Below are positions 9,885 to 21,839 of a stretch of 64,000 nucleotides of DNA, one piece after another. This stretch comes from Rhodocollybia butyracea. Taxonomy: Eukaryota > Basidiomycota > Agaricomycetes > Agaricales > Omphalotaceae. The notes beneath the pieces were generated by a model. That model had not been told where the DNA came from, ran no database searches, and saw nothing but the letters and a program-made list of their open reading frames with translations. The stretch covers positions 62,001 to 126,000 of the forward strand of contig JADNRY010000063.1 in assembly GCA_015501585.1 (NCBI GenBank), written 5' to 3'. The translations under genes and the position numbers were made by a program. Within the stretch, counting starts at the first letter, position 1. Every line of letters starts with the position of its first letter.

Positions 9885-11280
9885 TGAGAGGGCGATACTG
9901 TGGCTAAGCGGAAAGTGTGAGAAATGGCCCATAAACAGCCAACCATCAACACCTACCACTAAACTACAATAAAGACTCTAAGTTCAGAGGGGGGATGTGA
10001 AATTACAAAGAGTTGAACTTTGAAATGAAAGGTGAATGCAAGAACTAAGGTAAAAAGGAGGGGGAGAGGCGGAAGGCTATATAATACAAGAAAGCACTGA
10101 CCAGAGGTTGTCTACCCAGACAGAGCTCTGACTGCAGCCTAACTACAATACTTTACTGGACTGAACTTTACTAAACTTGAAACAAAACAAACAAAACTAA
10201 TAATACAACTGTGTGAAGTGAGGAGGAAATCCCTGCCTCTAATGTGAGGGGAATCTAAACCTTCGGATCAACTATCAATCTGGGCTACATTATATAGAGC
10301 AGGAGCGCGGCTGTGTAGTATGCACAGACCACTTAAGGGTGTGTCAAACCACTCTCTAGCTTCTAACAAGCCGAGTTTCATGTTTCTATTATATTTCAAT
10401 TCAAATTTCAAATCAACACTCCGAAATTGGAGATTATCACTCTTCCCTGTACTTGGGAAGGGACAACAAGCTTCTATAAATGCTCGTACTCGGTTATAGC
10501 GATGCTAGAGGGTCTAAGGACACTGTCCGATCTCGAAAGTACCACAGAGGATGCAGGGGAACGGCGGTTTTAGCTCATGTTCGGCTTAAACAAATAGTGA
10601 CCTAATTTCGGAGTTATAGCAAGATCTCCGTATTTCAACCACTTCCGGACATCGGCACGACTCGGGACTTCGGATTTGGACTCTCTAGTATATCTATTGA
10701 GTTCTCCAAATGCCGCTGCAATCATATTTCGCATGCGTGACACCTTTCTAAAGAGGTTCTCTTCTAATCCCAATATTATAAGTAGTAATGGATACAGCCT
10801 TCATAACTCGTGAAGTGGTGCTGCACAAATGCTACAAATATTACTGGGAGTGCTTCTAGTGTACTTCCATTGAATAGACCTCAGGGAACCAAATATACAT
10901 AACAAACTCCTTTTCTTTCAGAGTTGTCAAGCAGGGGATGAATTAACATATAGTGAGAAGTGCATATATCACAATTCTGAGCAAATAGAGGTTGGAGGAG
11001 CTTGTATTACATTGGATTCAAGCAAAACACATTGATACACAAGGTCCAGACCATAGTCTCTTGCATGCTTTATCAGATGGAGCACTGTATACTGATCAAT
11101 CCTTCTGGATATGTGAATTGTAGAGACAAGACAGATACATATGAGACTACAGGGTTTGAGGGTGGGTTTCAGTAACTAGAGATCATGGGTAGCACTCCCA
11201 ATGACTCCCAGATACTATGTACACTGCAGAAATGCCAAAAAAAAAAGTATTCTAGGGCCAAAAGGGTTTTGGGCGTATCA
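9885..11280 (-). repeat. 3' LTR of large element (1396 bp)
   Basis: Direct repeat of 16310-17705. Plus-strand ends are TGAGAGGGCGATACTG and GGGCGTATCA. A 67-codon ORF on the minus strand (10773-10570) is identical in both LTRs but has no recognisable features. Confidence 0.9.
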
Positions 11281-11293
11281 TCTCCCCCTTACT
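11281..11293 (-). other. Polypurine tract of large LTR element
   Basis: Minus strand AGTAAGGGGGAGA directly before the TG of the LTR. A hairpin GAACTG-TCCT-CAGTTC (11300-11315) lies just upstream in element orientation. Confidence 0.65.
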
Positions 11294-12638
11294 AAATATG
11301 AACTGTCCTCAGTTCAACATGAGGTCCCAGGCCGACTGGTGGCTAAGTCTGTCAATGATACATTGGGTATCTCAATCCTTGCAAGTAACACAGCTCTGAA
11401 TATTAACTCCATAGCAGGATTAACAGGCAGGCATTCCAACTTCCAATGCTTGTGAGACAGTGGACAGTACATGTGCATCAGAGAGTAAATATTACATTTG
11501 ATTTTCACAAGACTCCAGTCCTCATATCTCGATTTCAATGTCAATCCAATTTCTGGTTCTACTGCTTGTGCTATTGTACATGTGTTTGTACTAAGGTCAC
11601 ATCATCTTTTTCAATCTCTAGGTGACTGATGCTAGTCAAATGCTTTCAGAGTCAGATTCTCCCTTGAATGGGATGGCTCTTCTTGGCCTATATAATTCCA
11701 TCAAGTTCAAATAATCCTCTGAACAAGTTGATTTTGTCAATCTTGTTGGGAAACATTCTTTCCAAACATCAAATCATTCCAAGCAACTTTACAGTCACTA
11801 TAGTTACAAGTTTATTTTCAGTAAAACTTGGATTTCATTCATTCTTATGTTTATTCAAATATGTGGCAGAAGGAGTTTCATAAAGATGCAGAGCTTAATC
11901 TTGTCAAATCTTTGTCTTTAAACAAAATCTACTCTGTTGATCCAAATGCTACCAGGTCAAAGGAGTCAAGAGATTGGGGATCCATAGTGACATCCAATTG
12001 ACTTGTAACTTCTGCTTGTAACGAGAGGTCCACATTCTGCTAAGTCAGGAATGGACTTGTGCAGAATGATTCCATATCCCAGAAACAATTAAGTTTCATA
12101 TCACATATTCAATAGTTTGCAATCATTCTGTTCATATTCTTATGAGCTATTTAATGATGTGGGAAGAGATGAGACTACTATGAAACTTGTGTCATACACT
12201 GGGCATATTGTGACACAGTTCCTCCAGTAACTCATCTTGGACCTCTCATTATTTACTCTGTAGTTCATTCTTTCAAGTGTTTAACCTATTTGCACTCAAG
12301 AAACTCGAGTTTGTCAATAAGCTTCCTGGTAATAACCATGAGTGCTAATGACAATGCAACAGGCCACATCATTTGCAGGTTAGTGGCTTTGACTCTACTT
12401 TGTCTGACTGACTTAGATGTTCCCATGAGATCATGGTAGTTATCAAAGTCTGAATTCTGATTCAATGCTTCTTGAACAGTTGGTTTACTTCCATGGTGTT
12501 AGTAAATGCACCAGGTAGTTACTAAAACTGTTCTTCAGCTCTAATAAAGGGTAGCATTTGAACAGAATTCATGTCAAGCCCTCAATTCCACAAAAAAAAA
12601 CTAGTTCAGCTCAAAAGCTCCCTAAGAACTCTGTACTA

Positions 12639-12804
12639 TGTTGGATATTTATCCTGGGCTGCTCAATCGAGGCTGTGGACAAACACATATATACAAATGA
12701 TGTGTAACTACAACCCTTGATAACAATCTAATAGTAGTCTTGAACCGCCATCTCAGAGCCATCTCAGAGCCATCTAAGAGTCTAGGAGTCTTTATTAACC
12801 AACA
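12639..12804 (+). repeat. 5' LTR of nested copia-type element
   Basis: 166 bp, TG...CA, with an internal duplication of catctcagagc. Apparently identical to 14091-14256. Confidence 0.9.
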
Positions 12805-12816
12805 GGTTATGGGCCC
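12805..12816 (+). other. Half-tRNA(iMet) primer binding site
   Basis: GGTTATGGGCCC follows the LTR directly. Its complement GGGCCCATAACC is the anticodon region of eukaryotic initiator tRNA-Met, as used by Drosophila copia and yeast Ty5. Confidence 0.65.
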
Positions 12817-12945
12817 CGTGTCCACACTATACATCTAGGAGTTTTATTCATCATCTAGGAGCTTTACTTTTCACCCAATCACTCAATCTCACTCATTTCA
12901 TCATCCCATCCCCAATCCCTTTTCAACGACTCATATTCATTCACT

Positions 12946-14042
12946 ATGGCCACACTTTCAGCTCTTCTTAATCTTGGAAGGAACATTCCCCTACTTTCCA
13001 CTACAAATGCTGATGACTGGAGCAACTGGAAAGAGGATGTTCTGCAAATGGTGCTTAGTGCAGATGGTCAGAGCGCCAAGATTGCCACAGGGTTGACTTC
13101 ACGTCCATCAGAGGCTGCTGATGCCAAGGAATGGGATCGACTCAACTCACAGGCTGCGTCCATCATTAAATCCCTCACTAATCGAGACTGCCGAAACATC
13201 TACAAGGATAAGACAAATGCTTCCGAAATCTGGAGTGCACTTGTCTCCTATTTTGAAAAATCATCATTTTCCTCACGTTCAGCTACACGTGCTGCCTATC
13301 ACCGCATTACGCATGATCCGCTTAAACCAACCAAAGTCTATCTTGATGCTTTGGATGATATGCGTGCTCGTCTTCAGGCACTACTCCCTTCCGGTGAAAC
13401 AATCTCTGATAGTTATCACAAGGATATCATGCTTCAGAACCTTCATTCATCATTCGAGGCCTGGAAAACATCTCTTCTCGCCCAACCTACTGGCGAGCCC
13501 AATCTTAAAACCTGCCGCACTGTTCTTGAGAGTGCTATGGTTTCATTTGACCCTGAGAAGAGAGCCGATGAAATTTTAGATGGGATTAATAACCCGTCTG
13601 AACCATCCTCCCGTGTAGAGGCTGCTCATGCTTATGCTACAGCTTTCCGAAAGGGAAGTAAAGGAGGAAGTCGGAATGGATCTGGTACTAGGGAAAGTTT
13701 TAGTGGTAGAGGGGAGGAAGAGGGGGAGCTTCCAATGGAAGCGGCCATGAAGATGGACAAGGATTTATAGACAGTCGCGGAAATCGCTGGTGCGATATGT
13801 CTATGGATGGCTGTCACCGTTGTGGAGGTATGTCACACAAGGCTTCTAACTGTGTCAAGGACATGCCAGAGGAAGTCAAGCACTGGTGTCTTAACCGCAC
13901 ATATGACACTGCGCACATCACTCACAATCCTCCCAATAACATCTCTTCACATTTCATTGCTCCTATTGATACTTATGGTTTTTCTGCTCATCCTACTTGT
14001 CCACCCTTTGAAGAGGAGGAGTATATTGATTTTCATGCTTGA
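12946..14042 (+). pseudogene. copia-type gag with zinc knuckle, one frameshift
   Basis: The first frame (12946-13770) encodes a UBN2/gag-like helical domain: DDWSNWKEDVLQMV near the N-terminus, SEIWSALVSYFEK, and a Gly/Arg/Ser-rich linker. It then runs into a stop at 13770 in low-complexity GGAGGAAGAGG sequence. A second frame (from about 13745 to 14042) gives a zinc knuckle CHRCGGMSHKASNC (CX2CX4HX4C) and an acidic C-terminus. A single shift in the purine-rich linker, by mutation or programmed, would join them. The product would be the particle protein; no downstream pol exists, so it is gag only. Confidence 0.75.
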
Positions 14043-14090
14043 TTATATTTATAGCTTAGGGGGAGCTCTCTTTGTTTTGCAGAGGGGGAG

Positions 14091-14256
14091 TGTTGGATAT
14101 TTATCCTGGGCTGCTCAATCGAGGCTGTGGACAAACACATATATACAAATGATGTGTAACTACAACCCTTGATAACAATCTAATAGTAGTCTTGAACCGC
14201 CATCTCAGAGCCATCTCAGAGCCATCTAAGAGTCTAGGAGTCTTTATTAACCAACA
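14091..14256 (+). repeat. 3' LTR of nested copia-type element
   Basis: 166-bp direct repeat of 12639-12804, preceded by gcagagggggag and followed by TACTA. Confidence 0.9.
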
Positions 14257-15279
14257 TACTATTGAGAAGGTTAAGTGACAACTTTTTCCTACTCAGGACA
14301 GTTGTCCAAAGATGACTTCTGATGGTTTATCTTTTCTCTTGTGAGTCTCATCAGTGATTGTCTTCACTAGAGAGTTACTCTAAATTCAATTCTTGTCTGG
14401 CTGTCAGGGGCCAGATATCCCTTTTAAATAAAATAGAGACGGAGTCAACAGGAATGTTGAAGTTGGATAAGAAAGTATAGGAAGGGTTTGAAGGAGCGAG
14501 TTCAAAGATGAAAATTGGACAGTTGAAGCCCAGGGATATCAAGGTTGAAACATAAGAAGTACTGTTGGAGTAACTTCAGTTTCTTTTTGGGTGGCTATGA
14601 TAGGCCTTTTTAGTTTAAGCAATAAGTTGCTCAAAGTGGCGGCTGTAAAGCGAAGTGCAAGTGTAAGTACAAGTCTTTTCAAGCAGGACTTTTGATCTAG
14701 TAAGACCAAGAACATTCTCTTTCAAGCGATAAGTTGCTCAAGTTTTATGGCGGAAAAGCCAAGCTCAACAAGTTCAACAATCAACTTTGGTCTGTAAAAC
14801 CATGCACAAATTTTTGTTTCTAAGTCCCTGTATGGGACTCAAGAGACTGCTCTGGGAACCAAGCTACATCTCAGTGTGATGAAGCTAGCTATGAACTGCT
14901 ATGCTATCTTTAGCTACCTTTGCTTAACAATGTGAGCTCAGGTTGGCAATGAAGCCATGATCAAAAGTCTACATTCATTCAAAGTTACTGGTCAGGTCAC
15001 TGCAGCTAACTTCAAATTCCTGAGAGACTGAAACTCTGAGGTTACTATGCAGGTTCAAACAAGGACATCATTCTCTTCTGATACCATATCACTTTAAGTT
15101 AAAGCATTCTGATCTGCAATTACTCTAAGTGCATGAAAGATTTCTGTTTCCTCGAGAAGCACTCTGAAACTTCTGAACCCAAGACTTGTGAAGACTTAGA
15201 GACACAGAGACCACCAGTCCAGGTTGCTCTTGTATCTCTTATATTTGCCAGTCAACAAAGTCATAGGACCTCAGTAATC

Positions 15280-16260
15280 TGCAAGTATCTCTAGTTTCTG
15301 TTAACTTTAGAGCTAGTCAAGCTGGAGAACACTTAACACTTTGTCAAAGTCACTGGTAACAAGCTGCAGCTGACTTTAACTTGGTGAAAAGGCGAAACTC
15401 TGGTGATTCAAACTGTGTCTGAACTCTAAGTCTCTAATACTTCAACATAGAAGTGGTACTATGCTTGGGTCACAACACTATGAGGTATTGCTTTATGGTC
15501 TGCAATGACTCTAAATGAGTGAAAGAACTCTGCTTTCTAATATGAAGTACTGTGAGAGCGGCTGAACCAAGACCCGTGATGACTTAGAAGAAGTCAGCAA
15601 GATCAGAGGACACAACAGTCTGTAAGCGACTCCAAAGGTTTCTAGGTGACTTTAAAGCTTGTCAAGCTTGAATGGACTTGAAAGTCCAAGGTATGAACCA
15701 ATGAACTCCACACCAAATTATTGTCACTGGTAACAAGCTGCAGCTGACTCCAAAATGGCAGGTGAAACTCTGATATCAAGGGGCTTTCTCTGAGACTTCA
15801 AGAGGAATCTTTCTTGTGGTCACTACACTCTAAATCACTGTTAAATGATCTACAGCTGACTGTGAGTGAGCGAGAATTCAACTCTGTTGTCATGTTCTGT
15901 TATGAAGTTCTCTGAGAGTGACTTCAGGTTTCTAAAGGTGACTTTTCAGGTAGTCAAACCTGCTCTGTTCTTGACTTTAGAACTGGTCAAGCTTTCTTGG
16001 GGATCTGACTTTGAAGCTAGTCAAGCTTGTTCTAGTGGGGCGACTTTAAAGCTGATCAAGCTGACTCTATGGGTGACTTTAAAGCTGGTCAAGCTATGCA
16101 TGCTCTAGATAGACTTTAGAGCTAGTCAAGCTGGACTCTAAGCGACTTTAAAGCTAGTCAAGCTTGCTCTGGTATGACTTTAAAGCTTGTCAAGCTGACT
16201 TTAAAGCTGATCAAGCTATCTCTGGTTTGACTTTAAAGCTAGTCAAGCTTTGCATGCAGG
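15280..16260. repeat. Degenerate tandem repeat inside large LTR element
   Basis: The unit gactttaaagctagtcaagct recurs about every 35-45 bp, at least eight times between 15955 and 16255. Related words (gtcaagcttg; ggtaacaagctgcagctgac at about 15354 and 15729) occur upstream. No frame is preserved through the repeats, which argues for a structural or RNA-level role or simple expansion. Confidence 0.7.
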
Positions 16261-16288
16261 TATCAAAACAAAGCTCAAATCCTTCACC

Positions 16289-16307
16289 CCCCTCGCGGTG
16301 GGCTCCA
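16289..16307 (-). other. Candidate tRNA primer binding site of large LTR element
   Basis: Minus strand TGGAGCCCACCGCGAGGGG starts two bases after the LTR and begins with TGG, complementary to a tRNA CCA end. The matching tRNA was not identified. Confidence 0.5.
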
Positions 16308-16309
16308 GA

Positions 16310-17705
16310 TGAGAGGGCGATACTGTGGCTAAGCGGAAAGTGTGAGAAATGGCCCATAAACAGCCAACCATCAACACCTACCACTAAACTACAATAAAAG
16401 ACTCTAAGTTCAGAGGGGGGATGTGAAATTACAAAGAGTTGAACTTTGAAATGAAAGGTGAATGCAAGAACTAAGGTAAAAAGGAGGGGGAGAGGCGGAA
16501 GGCTATATAATACAAGAAAGCACTGACCAGAGGTTGTCTACCCAGACAGAGCTCTGACTGCAGCCTAACTACAATACTTTACTGGACTGAACTTTACTAA
16601 ACTTGAAACAAAACAAACAAAACTAATAATACAACTGTGTGAAGTGAGGAGGAAATCCCTGCCTCTAATGTGAGGGGAATCTAAACCTTCGGATCAACTA
16701 TCAATCTGGGCTACATTATATAGAGCAGGAGCGCGGCTGTGTAGTATGCACAGACCACTTAAGGGTGTGTCAAACCACTCTCTAGCTTCTAACAAGCCGA
16801 GTTTCATGTTTCTATTATATTTCAATTCAAATTTCAAATCAACACTCCGAAATTGGAGATTATCACTCTTCCCTGTACTTGGGAAGGGACAACAAGCTTC
16901 TATAAATGCTCGTACTCGGTTATAGCGATGCTAGAGGGTCTAAGGACACTGTCCGATCTCGAAAGTACCACAGAGGATGCAGGGGAACGGCGGTTTTAGC
17001 TCATGTTCGGCTTAAACAAATAGTGACCTAATTTCGGAGTTATAGCAAGATCTCCGTATTTCAACCACTTCCGGACATCGGCACGACTCGGGACTTCGGA
17101 TTTGGACTCTCTAGTATATCTATTGAGTTCTCCAAATGCCGCTGCAATCATATTTCGCATGCGTGACACCTTTCTAAAGAGGTTCTCTTCTAATCCCAAT
17201 ATTATAAGTAGTAATGGATACAGCCTTCATAACTCGTGAAGTGGTGCTGCACAAATGCTACAAATATTACTGGGAGTGCTTCTAGTGTACTTCCATTGAA
17301 TAGACCTCAGGGAACCAAATATACATAACAAACTCCTTTTCTTTCAGAGTTGTCAAGCAGGGGATGAATTAACATATAGTGAGAAGTGCATATATCACAA
17401 TTCTGAGCAAATAGAGGTTGGAGGAGCTTGTATTACATTGGATTCAAGCAAAACACATTGATACACAAGGTCCAGACCATAGTCTCTTGCATGCTTTATC
17501 AGATGGAGCACTGTATACTGATCAATCCTTCTGGATATGTGAATTGTAGAGACAAGACAGATACATATGAGACTACAGGGTTTGAGGGTGGGTTTCAGTA
17601 ACTAGAGATCATGGGTAGCACTCCCAATGACTTCCAGATACTATGTACACTGCAGAAATGCCAAAAAAAAAGTATTCTAGGGCCAAAAGGGTTTTGGGCG
17701 TATCA
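16310..17705 (-). repeat. 5' LTR of large element (1396 bp)
   Basis: Direct repeat of 9885-11280, with about three differences seen by eye. Confidence 0.9.
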
Positions 17706-18744
17706 GTAAGCTACATCGGAAGAGAATCAGTTCCGGATTGCCATGACATCATCATCGGCGACGCAACACTGTGCGCATGGCATTGTGTTGTACCTACCGA
17801 TCCCTTTCTTAGACTTTAATTTTTCTTCACTCACTTAAGTACCTAATTACACCTCATGCATTGCACCAATTTCCAATTATCATTGTGTAAAGGTGTGACT
17901 GATGTGCTCTACGTTTGGCTCCCAGTACTTAAACCACCACCTAGCTTTACTATCTCATAAGCACAATGTTTGCACAAGGTGCAAGAGAGTGTTGGAGAGG
18001 GTGACTGAAGAAGTCTTTTAAAGCACACCTAGGGAGAGTCCATAGCTTCTGCAAAGGCATATGATATGGTCAGAGGGAAAGACTTCAACACCCTTAGGGG
18101 ACACTGGAAACAGAGGAAAAGAAAACACACACCCACATGGAGAACGAGGCTGGCAGTGGGCTGCAGGCATACTTATTCTTCCTCCTATTCGGAACAGAAA
18201 CCCTAAAACTGTGGGATGGTGGAAGAGAAGGGGTCATGCCTAGAAACATGGACAGTATGCCTACCCACTGCTGTACCCAGAAGGCAGAGTATTTCTTCCC
18301 TGTGCCATGTGGACACAGTGGAAGGCAAAGAAAGTGAAAAAATTAGATGATAATAAACAGATGGCACTGGCACCTATAGATGCAGTCGAGTTGCAATCCC
18401 ACCAGACACCAGTGACCAGACAGTGAGGGGAGGGAATTGTAGGCGGAAAAAGTAGGTTACTGTTTTATGTGAGCGTGTACTATAGATTTGTATTGTATAT
18501 ACTGATACCCTCTGAATATGGCTTTGCATCATAAAAGTTACAGTCATGGCTTATGGTGGCTGTAACAAGGCTGTAACAGTCCCATTTTACGGCGTTATGA
18601 CCTGTACAGTAGCATAAGCTGTCTCAAAAAACAAGTTTCATCTTTTATTTGACAATGTGTATGTATAATAACTATTTCAGCCATTCGAAGCAAAGATGTA
18701 AACGCTTGGTCAATGCCATCAAGTACGATCGAGAACATCAACTG

Positions 18745-18900
18745 TGCCGAAGCGTCGGCATCAAGTACAAGTACCGGCATCAAGTACATGTCAAGTACCT
18801 GTCAAGTATGGGAAAATCAAGTAACTTGAAAGTTACTTGATTATATTGAAAAAGTACGTCAAAAGTACCCAGTCAAGTTACTTTGTGCACACTTGAAGAA
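18745..18900. repeat. AAGTAACTT/TCAAGTAC-rich repeat
   Basis: Multiple tcaagtac words and the near-palindrome caagtaacttgaaagttacttg. Related to 9263-9345. Confidence 0.4.
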
Positions 18901-19060
18901 ATCAAGCAGCCTTTATAATGTGGGTTCCAAAAGGACCGGTGATCCGGATTTGGGCAAATTTGTTGATCCAAAAAACGGCTGTCCATGGTGAAGAAGAAAA
19001 TTTTCGAGCAAATTCACCTGTTTGAGTAGTCACCTGTGCTGTACAAAGCTGTACAGCCTA
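18898..19060. repeat. Dispersed repeat, inverted copy at 28300-28455
   Basis: Aligns over about 150 bp, as reverse complement, with the promoter region of the secreted-protein gene at 28671 (shared words gatccggatttgggcaaa and gaagaagaaaattttcgagc). Some differences are CpG/TpG transitions (ggctgtccatgg versus ggccgtccatgg). Confidence 0.7.
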
Positions 19061-20260
19061 CCAAAGAATCAAGATATCCTGATTCCTGAAAATTAAAAAG
19101 AGATCCCGATGATAGGGCTAACTATAGGTATGTGGGCAGAAGGCAAAACAACACAAACACAAACACACGATCAGACTTTTGAGTTCTGGGGTAATTCAAG
19201 ATTGATCAATGGACTCTATTGCACAAAATGCTCTATAGTCTCTGGGGTTCTCTTTGTACTTTAACTATTCCTTTCAAAACAAGACTCTGGACTTCAAAAA
19301 CTTTCAAACAAGACAAGACTGAGACTTTAACTTTCAATCAATCAACAACAACAACAACAACAAGTGCAAGGTCTCTTTCTTTGTCTGTTCAAATGCAATC
19401 CAAGTTCATTCAAGTTCTGTCAGAAGCAAAAGCACTCTGAATAATTCTGTTCTTTCTTCTGCCAGAAGCACCCTATTACTACAAGCTTGACAGCAAGCCA
19501 GTTAACCTGGGGGGGAGGGATGCCTGCTCTTTCTGGAGGTCTCCCCTTGATTATATACCCAAGGAAGCCAAGAGTATTGGTAAGGGGAGCATGTGCTCTG
19601 CATACGAGGCTGTATGGCATCATATGGTCAATTCTATTGTGAAATTTTACATCAGACCCGGAAACGGTGAACAGAGACCGCCCCATGAGGTTGTTTCACT
19701 CTATTCAGTTCCATTTCGGATCATAGATGTTCAATCTCGAGTTCTTGGTATGTTCTTTTTCATTCATTCTTGATTGTCAGTACTTACAGTGACTTATGAC
19801 TGTAAGTAAGTGTGAACCAGTAGTTCACAGGTTCTATAAGTGAGGGAGGACTTGAAGAACGATGTATCTCAGCTATTCTCGCTTTGATAATTGTCATCTA
19901 AGCCCTGCAACATCAAGTTTCATTCTAATCTTTGAAATACTGCTCCAAGGGGACAGATCTCAGTTCTATGCTGGAGCATCGGAAAACCACCCGGTATCGG
20001 GACGTTGTATCGTATTTCCAACTTGTATAAACTCGTTTCAAGGGTTCATAAATTTTCTAAGGTCTCTGATTGATGGCAGTTTGCAAATGAGTGAAACGAG
20101 CGCGGCAAAACTTGAGTCTTAGTACAGACACGTGATGCGGCGTCTGCTCACTTTCGCCGCTACAGTCGTGTCCATCGAAAGACTCACTACTACTAGCGTA
20201 GCTCACTGTCTTTTCTTTACAAAACTGAATCTTACTTTCTCTTAATTTCTCATACTCAAT

Positions 20261-21839
20261 ATGGCCAACCGAATAGAACTCGATCCAAGCAAGATTCCCT
20301 GCCCAGAATTTGCAGGAGACACATACTCGTTTGTGCGCAATGCACTCATCTCAGACGCGAATATGCCAGATATCACAACCGACGCACTTGCTACACAGAA
20401 GTTACGCGAACAATGGCAAGCTGAAAACACAGCACTACAAGCCCTATACCAGGCTCAAACACAGGCAGACCAAGCTTTAGCAGAGCAACAGGCACAAGAA
20501 GAAGAAGCGGCATGGAGAGCGGTAGCAGTGGAACGAGAACAGCGTGAAGCTGAAGTAGCAAAAGAAACAGAGAAGAAGCGGACTCCTCTCTACAGCTTCC
20601 ATCGAGGAACAGGAATCACCTCCATCCCCCTACACATTCATCCACATGCTCGAAAGATGATAGCAGCTCGGAAATACTTCACGCTTTGGCACCTACTCCC
20701 AGAAGCTTTGCAAGAGGCTTGTGAACGCAGTCGAGACACATCCGAAACCAATTGCTTCCAGCTGGTAACCAACGACGATACCAACAGTTCCAATCCCACC
20801 CTAACTCTAATAGGCTCCCACAACTCTCGCGCATCCCCGAATGCCATTCCCGACTCGAAACTCTCCTGGGCACAGGTACAACGTGCCAAAAGCGCCTTCC
20901 TTCAGGCACTAGTTCCCATCGGCAACTATAACCAAGAATATGTGCAAATGTTCGCGGAATTCTATACTAATGTGGATATGCATCGAGAGCTTCAGCAGAC
21001 CAACGGCGACCTGGTAATGGCATTGTACCATGCTGAAATGCGATTTGCATTCTATGAAGCAGTCGAACGCCAGAAACCATTTGACCTATCGGTCATTGCC
21101 AAGGACATCCTTGAGGATTGCCGCAAGCAAATCCGTAGTCGAGCTCACACACAGGCACTAAACGGTATGTCCATCGTCTAATGAAACAAGATCAAAATCT
21201 CTAACTAAACTTGCTCCCTTCCCCTCACTATTCACCCCGCCTTCTGCTACACCCTCTGCTAATGTCACCGCTAATGCTAAATGCTAATGCTAAACGCTAC
21301 ACGCTACCACCATGCTAACACAACACGCTACCATTGCACTAACATCCTCGTGTCCCAACACAGAGATGAACGCAGCAATGGCGCAACTACAGTCTAAAAT
21401 GACACAGCTATCCCAAGCCACACCACCCCCAGCGCCCACGAACCAGCGCTCATCCAGTAAATCTTGGCCATCCCCATATCCATCCACATTGCCCAAAAAA
21501 GCCAAAGCAAACAACACCCCATCGGAATCCTTTCAGAAGTCCTTTCGCAAAGCGGATCGCCCCCCGCTCTCCCGCTGCCACAAATGCCTTGGCCGTGACA
21601 GGCACGATGTCCGACGATGTTCCCGTATGAAACTATGGAATGGAAAACAGGACGTCCTCTGTGACTGGAATGCCCAACGCTTCCTTGAAATCACCCGAGG
21701 ACCTCACAAAGGCCTGGAGCTCTGCGCAGAGTGGCAACGCCCAAACGGATGTACCAACCAAAAGCACCCAGAGAAGCACCGATGCTCAGGATGTGGCAGC
21801 ACCGCTCACAGAGCTGATGGCTGCGCTGAAGGCATGTAA
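20261..21839 (+). CDS. DIRS gag-like protein, one intron
   Basis: Exon 1 (20261-21164) encodes a Gln/Glu/Ala coiled-coil region (ALAEQQAQEEEAAWRAVAVE) and a conserved helical block. A 199-nt intron (21165-21363, GTATGT...CACAG) joins in frame, replacing a stop at 21181. Exon 2 (21364-21839) encodes a Ser/Pro linker and two Cys/His motifs, CHKCLGRDRHDVRRC and the canonical zinc knuckle CSGCGSTAHRADGC (CX2CX4HX4C). Predicted product about 459 residues, an RNA-binding particle protein. The end overlaps the RT frame by 200 nt. The splice is inferred from consensus and frame. Confidence 0.7.

Larger units (their letters stand above)
12639..14256 (+). mobile_element. Nested gag-only copia-type LTR element
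   Basis: 166-bp LTRs (12639-12804 and 14091-14256) start TGTTGGATAT and end ACCAACA and look identical. Target duplication TACTA at 12634-12638 and 14257-14261. The first LTR is followed by GGTTATGGGCCC, complementary to the anticodon stem-loop of initiator tRNA-Met, the half-tRNA primer known from copia-type elements. A purine tract gcagagggggag precedes the second LTR. The interior holds only a gag-like gene; protease, integrase and RT are absent. It inserted into the interior of the large LTR element. Confidence 0.9.
9885..17705 (-). mobile_element. Large non-coding LTR element (LARD) with a nested element
   Basis: Two 1396-bp direct repeats (9885-11280, 16310-17705), TG...CA, flank 5029 bp. 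GTAA on both sides (9881-9884, 17706-17709) is the target duplication; AGTAA fits if the last LTR base is shared. Orientation is set by AGTAAGGGGGAGA (minus strand, 11293-11281), a polypurine tract next to the left LTR. In addition, TGGAGCCCACCGCGAGGGG (16307-16289, minus), two bases from the right LTR, begins TGG like a tRNA primer site. With the nested copia-type insert removed, about 3.4 kb of interior encodes no gag or pol domain. LTRs differ at only about three positions (A-run lengths and one C/T), so insertion is recent and must have used another element's proteins. Confidence 0.88.
17706..20260. other. Intergenic, repeats but no supported gene
   Basis: Short ORFs only (under 90 codons) with no recognisable domain. 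Holds the AAGTAACTTG-type repeat (18745-18900), a dispersed repeat (18898-19060) and a CAA microsatellite (about 19345-19362). The last 100-200 bases presumably include the left end of the DIRS element, whose terminal repeat I could not define. Confidence 0.4.

Noticed and set aside
10570..10773. 67-codon minus-strand ORF identical in both large LTRs (also 16996-17199)
   Set aside because: Identity follows from the LTRs being near identical; no domain, no start context, no evidence of translation.
16260..16310. tRNA-like 3' end (cctcgcggtgggctcca) suggested a tRNA gene
   Set aside because: No cloverleaf upstream; the position two bases from the LTR explains it as a primer binding site.
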